A stretch of 64,000 nt of DNA from Allacma fusca (lineage: Eukaryota > Arthropoda > Collembola > Symphypleona > Sminthuridae): positions 71,845,067 through 71,909,066 of the forward strand of contig OX359245.1 in assembly GCA_947179485.1 (NCBI GenBank). Reading direction: 5' to 3'. The notes beneath the pieces were generated by a model. That model did no database searches, was not told where the DNA came from, and worked only from the letters and a program-made list of their open reading frames with translations. Below, one piece after another: positions 60,381-64,000 of this stretch. Numbering within the stretch: the stretch's first letter is position 1; each line of letters opens with the position of its first letter. A program made the translations under genes and the position numbers.

Positions 60381-60867
60381 TAAGGCTTCTGTTCGGGACG
60401 GTGCCAGGATTGGGACAGTTTCGGGACAATATTTTTGCCCCATGTTATTTCGGGACTGAATCGGGACTTTTTTGTCCAAATAGATTTCGGGACGACACGG
60501 AACAATAGATCGGGACAGGAAAAAATACCTGTACAGTATACAATTGCTGCAAAAATGAATATGTATAGGAATCGTTCCGTTTAAAATTTGTTGTTTTATA
60601 TGTAAATACTTTTTAAAGTAAACGTTCGCTATTATTGGAGGTATTCTTATCGAAATATTTATCGAATTTGGAGCATTTCTTTTAAGACTGGGATTATAAT
60701 CGGGATGGGACATCCCGAGGTTTTGGGAACGGGACAGAGATCGGGACCAAATTGTTGTCCCCATGTTACTTCGGGACTGAATCGGAACGAACTTTTTTGT
60801 CCCAAGGATTTCGGGGCGGGACAGAATTGTCGGCGGTACAACAAAATTGTTCCCAGTAGAAGCCCTA
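60381..60867. mobile_element. hAT-like MITE with TCGGGAC arrays, TSD TCCAGTAG
   Basis: The left end is TAAGGCTTCTG, and the complement of the right end is TAGGGCTTCTAC. The exact target duplication TCCAGTAG lies at 60373-60380 and 60868-60875. TCGGGACNG words recur at 60390-60520 and 60690-60835. Confidence 0.93.
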
Positions 60868-61074
60868 TCCAGTAGAACTTCCCAAGCGCAATTTCCTCTA
60901 TTAATCCAGAACGTCGTGTCTCTCAGTCTGTGTCGATATTCAAACCTACAGCGAATGCTCTACTCATATGTGCCATGGTTATGGATTTCAATTCTATCCC
61001 AGCGAAGCGGACTATTAATATTAAGCCTTCTCGACATGCCATGATACGGGATCTTTAGCAATTTACGGTTTTGT

Positions 61075-61132
61075 GTATACTCTCACAATTTTTAAGGAAC
61101 TGCCCCTGTGCGAAGCACAGGGCTTTTACTAG
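61075..61132 (+). mobile_element. Helitron 3' end
   Basis: The perfect stem CCCTGTGC / GCACAGGG around GAA (about 61104-61122) is followed by CTTTTA and CTAG (61129-61132), then T. The left limit of the element cannot be fixed; about 60 kb away the 34963 and 10866 ends show the same pattern. Confidence 0.8.
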
Positions 61133-61989
61133 TATTTGTTATTATCCTAAAACTGTTTGAAAAAATTAATTCTGGCGCTTGGTTCTAGAAAATTTCAATG
61201 ACAGTTCGCACATATATTAGACGATCCCTGTATTAGTATTGTATTTTGAGACGCCAGCAAAAATATGAAAATAAAAAGACAAAAACTCTATCCGGAGCCA
61301 AATTAAAAGAAATTCGGTAAGGGAATTTTTTTTCCAAAATTAAGGTTGTAGTATCTGAAATGTTTGACAACGTGATAAAGTATTTGAGTTGCGGGCATTT
61401 TCGGAAAATTTGGAAATTTTTTAATATTCGACCAGTACTTTTTCCATTATTTAGAATTGCAGCCAATATGTGCTAAAACATGTTCTTTCCATAATTATTT
61501 ATCAAATTACTACTACACTGAATGTAAAAAAATTATTGCAAATGGTGAGTTCGAGAATTAATAAAATTGTCGACATTGAGTCCATGAAGACGTGTATGTT
61601 CAACACGTGGTACTCTTCTAGACTTAAATGCATACGAAATACATAATGGACTGACTGAGATTTTTGCTATACACGACTGAGTGGACTGACAGAATGTTAG
61701 AATGCTACTTACTTGGGACTATTAGAGTTAGAGGACTTGCCTGTACACATTGCCTGTACTTAGACTATTATTATTAAATATTAGTATATATTCCTTTTAT
61801 TTAAATTACATGTAGACGTGGGTTTAATATACAATAGACAATTTGATCCCTTTAACGACGATGCTGCTGCAAGGGAATGTGTAGAACGCTAAATATTGTT
61901 TTGATCTAAATTTTTGTTAAACTAAAAAAAAAAAGTTTTGAATTAAAATACTAGCCGTATTCAAACGAATGTCAATATATACATGTACA

Positions 61990-62105
61990 TTATTATACAT
62001 TATGCGTTTAGATACCCTATACGTATAGGTGATTATATGTTTAGATACTCTATACGTTTAGACGATTATATGTTTAGATACCCTATACGTTTAGACGATT
62101 ATGCG
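61990..62105 (+). repeat. Minisatellite, right terminal repeat of the foldback element
   Basis: Three to four units, TTTAGATACCCTATACGTTT and variants, are the inverse of the left array at 58915-59200. The array is shorter than the left one. Confidence 0.85.
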
Positions 62106-62183
62106 AATTGAGCTTATACGTTTAGCTGTTATATGTTTAGCTTTTATGCGTTTAGGGGTGTAATCCAAAAATTCATGGGGAAC

Positions 62184-62466
62184 GCAGAAGATGCATTAGT
62201 TTCTATTACGATACCCGGAACCGTCCAAATAGAACATCTTTGACCTCGCTACTGATCTGCACTCAGTTCTGTTTCTATTTCGCTCTGACTCTTTGGGGCC
62301 CCCTGGAATGTTTTGGAAGATACGAAAAAAGCGTAATTAAACTTAAAACTTGTTTGTCAATTACAAATTTCCTGGTAAAATTTGCAACTGCCATAATTCA
62401 ATGTACCTTTAATTTTCAGATACTTCTGCCCTCAACGTCCGCCAAACCCAAATTTCAAGTTCAAAC
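62184..62466 (+). pseudogene. Copied fragment of the HHAT-like gene (exons 4-5 with their intron)
   Basis: This is nearly identical to 28147-28428, including the 87-bp intron between exons 4 and 5. It must therefore be a genomic DNA copy and not a processed one. Only a few substitutions are present, such as FALTLWGPLECFGRYEKS for FPLTVWGPLECFERYEKS. It starts 10 bp after the foldback element's direct repeat and ends abruptly in unrelated sequence. Confidence 0.9.
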
Positions 62467-62703
62467 CCGCATGGAAATTGGCAGCACAATTGTGCTCAAT
62501 GTAGATACAAACGAAAAATGTGTGCAGAATTGTGAACGGACATCATTCGTAAATTTCCCGAAAGAAGACCGTCGTTCAATATTCAAGATAATCTTAGTTA
62601 ATAATGAGCTTTGTATGTATGTATTTTAGGGGTTCCCTCTCAACATTGAGAGAGATACTGCTCAGGCCGTCAAGTGGGCCCATTGCAGATTGCCCTGTAC
62701 ACT

Positions 62704-63063
62704 TTACTTTGGGCGTGTTCCGAAGCGACCAGTTGCAATTGAGTAGTACAACAGGTCGCCCGAGCTCGCCTGTTTGAGGAGACTTAAGTCTAGGGTACAT
62801 GCCTTAAGATAGATATTTCTAATCATGCAGAAGGCAGGGCATGTCGCTAGGAAGTGAAAGGCATCCTCATCCTCCATGCCACAATATGTGCACAGGGGGC
62901 AGGATGCCTTCCCAATTCTGTGGAGATGTTTTTGAAATCTGCCATGACCAGAGATTACCTCCGTGAGCCACTTGATGTGGACTCGTGAGAACTTGGTCAC
63001 CGATTTATTCCCAAATAGTGGAATGTTTATTAGTGATCTGGGGTAATAATGAGCTTTAGTCAA
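62704..63063 (-). mobile_element. LINE C-terminal fragment with zinc knuckle
   Basis: About 119 codons on the minus strand contain WLTEVISGHGRFQKHLHRIG and then CPLCTYCGMEDEDAFHFLAT followed by CP. The CxxC...H...C knuckle after a GHG block is typical of the region behind RNase H in I/R1/Loa-type non-LTR elements. It is a different lineage from 55480-58480. No other part of the element is found here. Confidence 0.8.
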
Positions 63064-64000
63064 CCATACACTTTAAACGCGTATGTTAAGCAAATAAAAT
63101 TTCTTCCTCATAATATTTTGAATATCCAAGGTAAGTCCAACCATTTCATTACCATACTCATTTCTTCAGACCTTGACAAATAGTAGTTTTAAAAAAATAA
63201 AAATCAATGTTCAAAACCCGTGTAAAAATCTAATGCACGTTTATTGCTCCAACCATAACTGGAACAAATTACCAAACGTAATCAACAAAATTCATGTCGT
63301 CGGCGGCAGTGCGTCGCATGGGTACGGGTAGTACCTGACTATTTGGGTACAGGTACAGTTCCAGGTCCGAAATGGGTACTGTTTAAGTACCCAAATTGAA
63401 TGGGTACTTAATGGGTAATTACTAGCTACATGTACCCAAATTTTGGGTACAAAACCAGGTGTTGGGTACAGGTACAAACTTGGAATTTTGTGGGTTATAC
63501 CTAACAGGAACAGGTACAAGCTTCCAATATACCCTGAAGAACCTGAATAAATAATACTCGAAAATGTGGGATTTTTTACAAACAGAAATCCATCTTACGA
63601 GGCATCTAGTGTAGTATGTGGCTCTCTCTCCGACCTACAGGTCTATTTTGATATTCAGCGTGGTTTTAGGAGTGCATCATAATTTTTGAAAAAGCATACG
63701 GTTATGCAATAGGGATGGTTGGCTTAGCACAACGTACCAGCAATAGGTACGTGTAATTACAAATTCCACTTGTGATTCAGTTAAACTGGCGTTAAATGAT
63801 ATTGTGGTTATGGCGGATGTCCTAGAAGTGGAAGATTTACATGGAGATGGCAATACCTCAGATGGTATGGAATTTATAGTTCCATTAAGATGTCTATTAT
63901 TGCAAAAATTATGGCGAGGAAGAATTTTTTCTATCTTGTAATTGCTGTGATGTAAATCATCGAATGTCATCATGTTGAATCGTTTATAGTAATTCTTTTT
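63064..64000. other. Window end, with the start of a GGGTACAGGTACAGG-type element
   Basis: From 63297, CAGTGCGTCGCATGGGTACG and then arrays of GGGTACAGGTAC run to about 63540. The end resembles that of 276-969 (TAGTGCATCGCATGGGTTCA), so this is one terminus of a related element whose other end is decayed or outside the window. The last 450 bases show no gene; a minus-strand open frame at 63677-63973 has no domain. Confidence 0.5.

Larger units (their letters stand above)
58852..62164. mobile_element. Foldback-type element with minisatellite terminal repeats
   Basis: The two ends are inverted: CTAAACGCATAAAGAGCTAA at the left pairs with the right end, whose complement reads CTAAACGCATAAAAGCTAAA. 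They extend into 33-bp-type tandem repeats (left about 58915-59200, right about 61990-62105, opposite orientation). A 10-bp direct repeat, CCAAAAATTC, lies just outside at 58842-58851 and 62165-62174. Long inverted repeats built of tandem units plus a target duplication of about 9-10 bp are the hallmarks of Drosophila foldback (MuDR-related) elements. The 2.8-kb interior holds a palindrome, a hAT-like MITE and a Helitron end, but no transposase that I can see. Confidence 0.8.

Overview
This is a window of an arthropod nuclear genome, AT-rich, with introns and very heavily colonised by transposons. The gene content fits a springtail-like hexapod: expanded divergent ionotropic receptors, C2H2 zinc fingers in alternating spacings, a betagamma-crystallin/endonuclease family and a Hedgehog acyltransferase. 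This placement is inference from protein style only; no marker gene fixes the species.

Layout. 1-9.9 kb: a mobile-element-rich block around an intact single-exon ionotropic-receptor (IR) gene (3366-5312, +). It lies in a segmental duplication whose inverted partner, with a second IR gene (50220-52067, -), is at 49.2-52.9 kb. Two relics of the same IR lie at 1236-1626 and 32193-32454. 9.9-12.4 kb: Helitron debris, including a helicase relic. 12.4-20.6 kb: two tandem two-exon IR genes of another subfamily (-). The first looks intact (12457-14617). The second (15561-20621) is broken by three hAT-type elements. 23.4-25.6 kb: a broken short-chain dehydrogenase. 26.7-29.7 kb: a nine-exon MBOAT gene, best read as Hedgehog acyltransferase, with both catalytic residues. 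30.5-32.2 kb: relic of an autonomous hAT transposase. 33.9-36.4 kb: two paralogous endonuclease-type gene pieces, the second clearly decayed. 36.6-39.9 kb: two related zinc-finger genes (-). 41-49 kb: hAT-type elements, one carrying a full-length 5S rRNA gene. 52.9-55 kb: more DNA transposons. 55.5-58.5 kb: a decayed non-LTR retrotransposon (-). 58.85-62.16 kb: a foldback-type element with terminal minisatellites, next to a copied fragment of the acyltransferase gene. 62.7-63.1 kb: a second LINE fragment.

The most striking pattern is a set of about seventeen short non-autonomous hAT-like elements. Twelve have an exact 8-bp target duplication and three more an imperfect one. Nearly all are different families. 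Most carry a private short word repeated degenerately inside both ends in inverted orientation. Paralogous empty sites and broken reading frames let several insertions be ordered in time.
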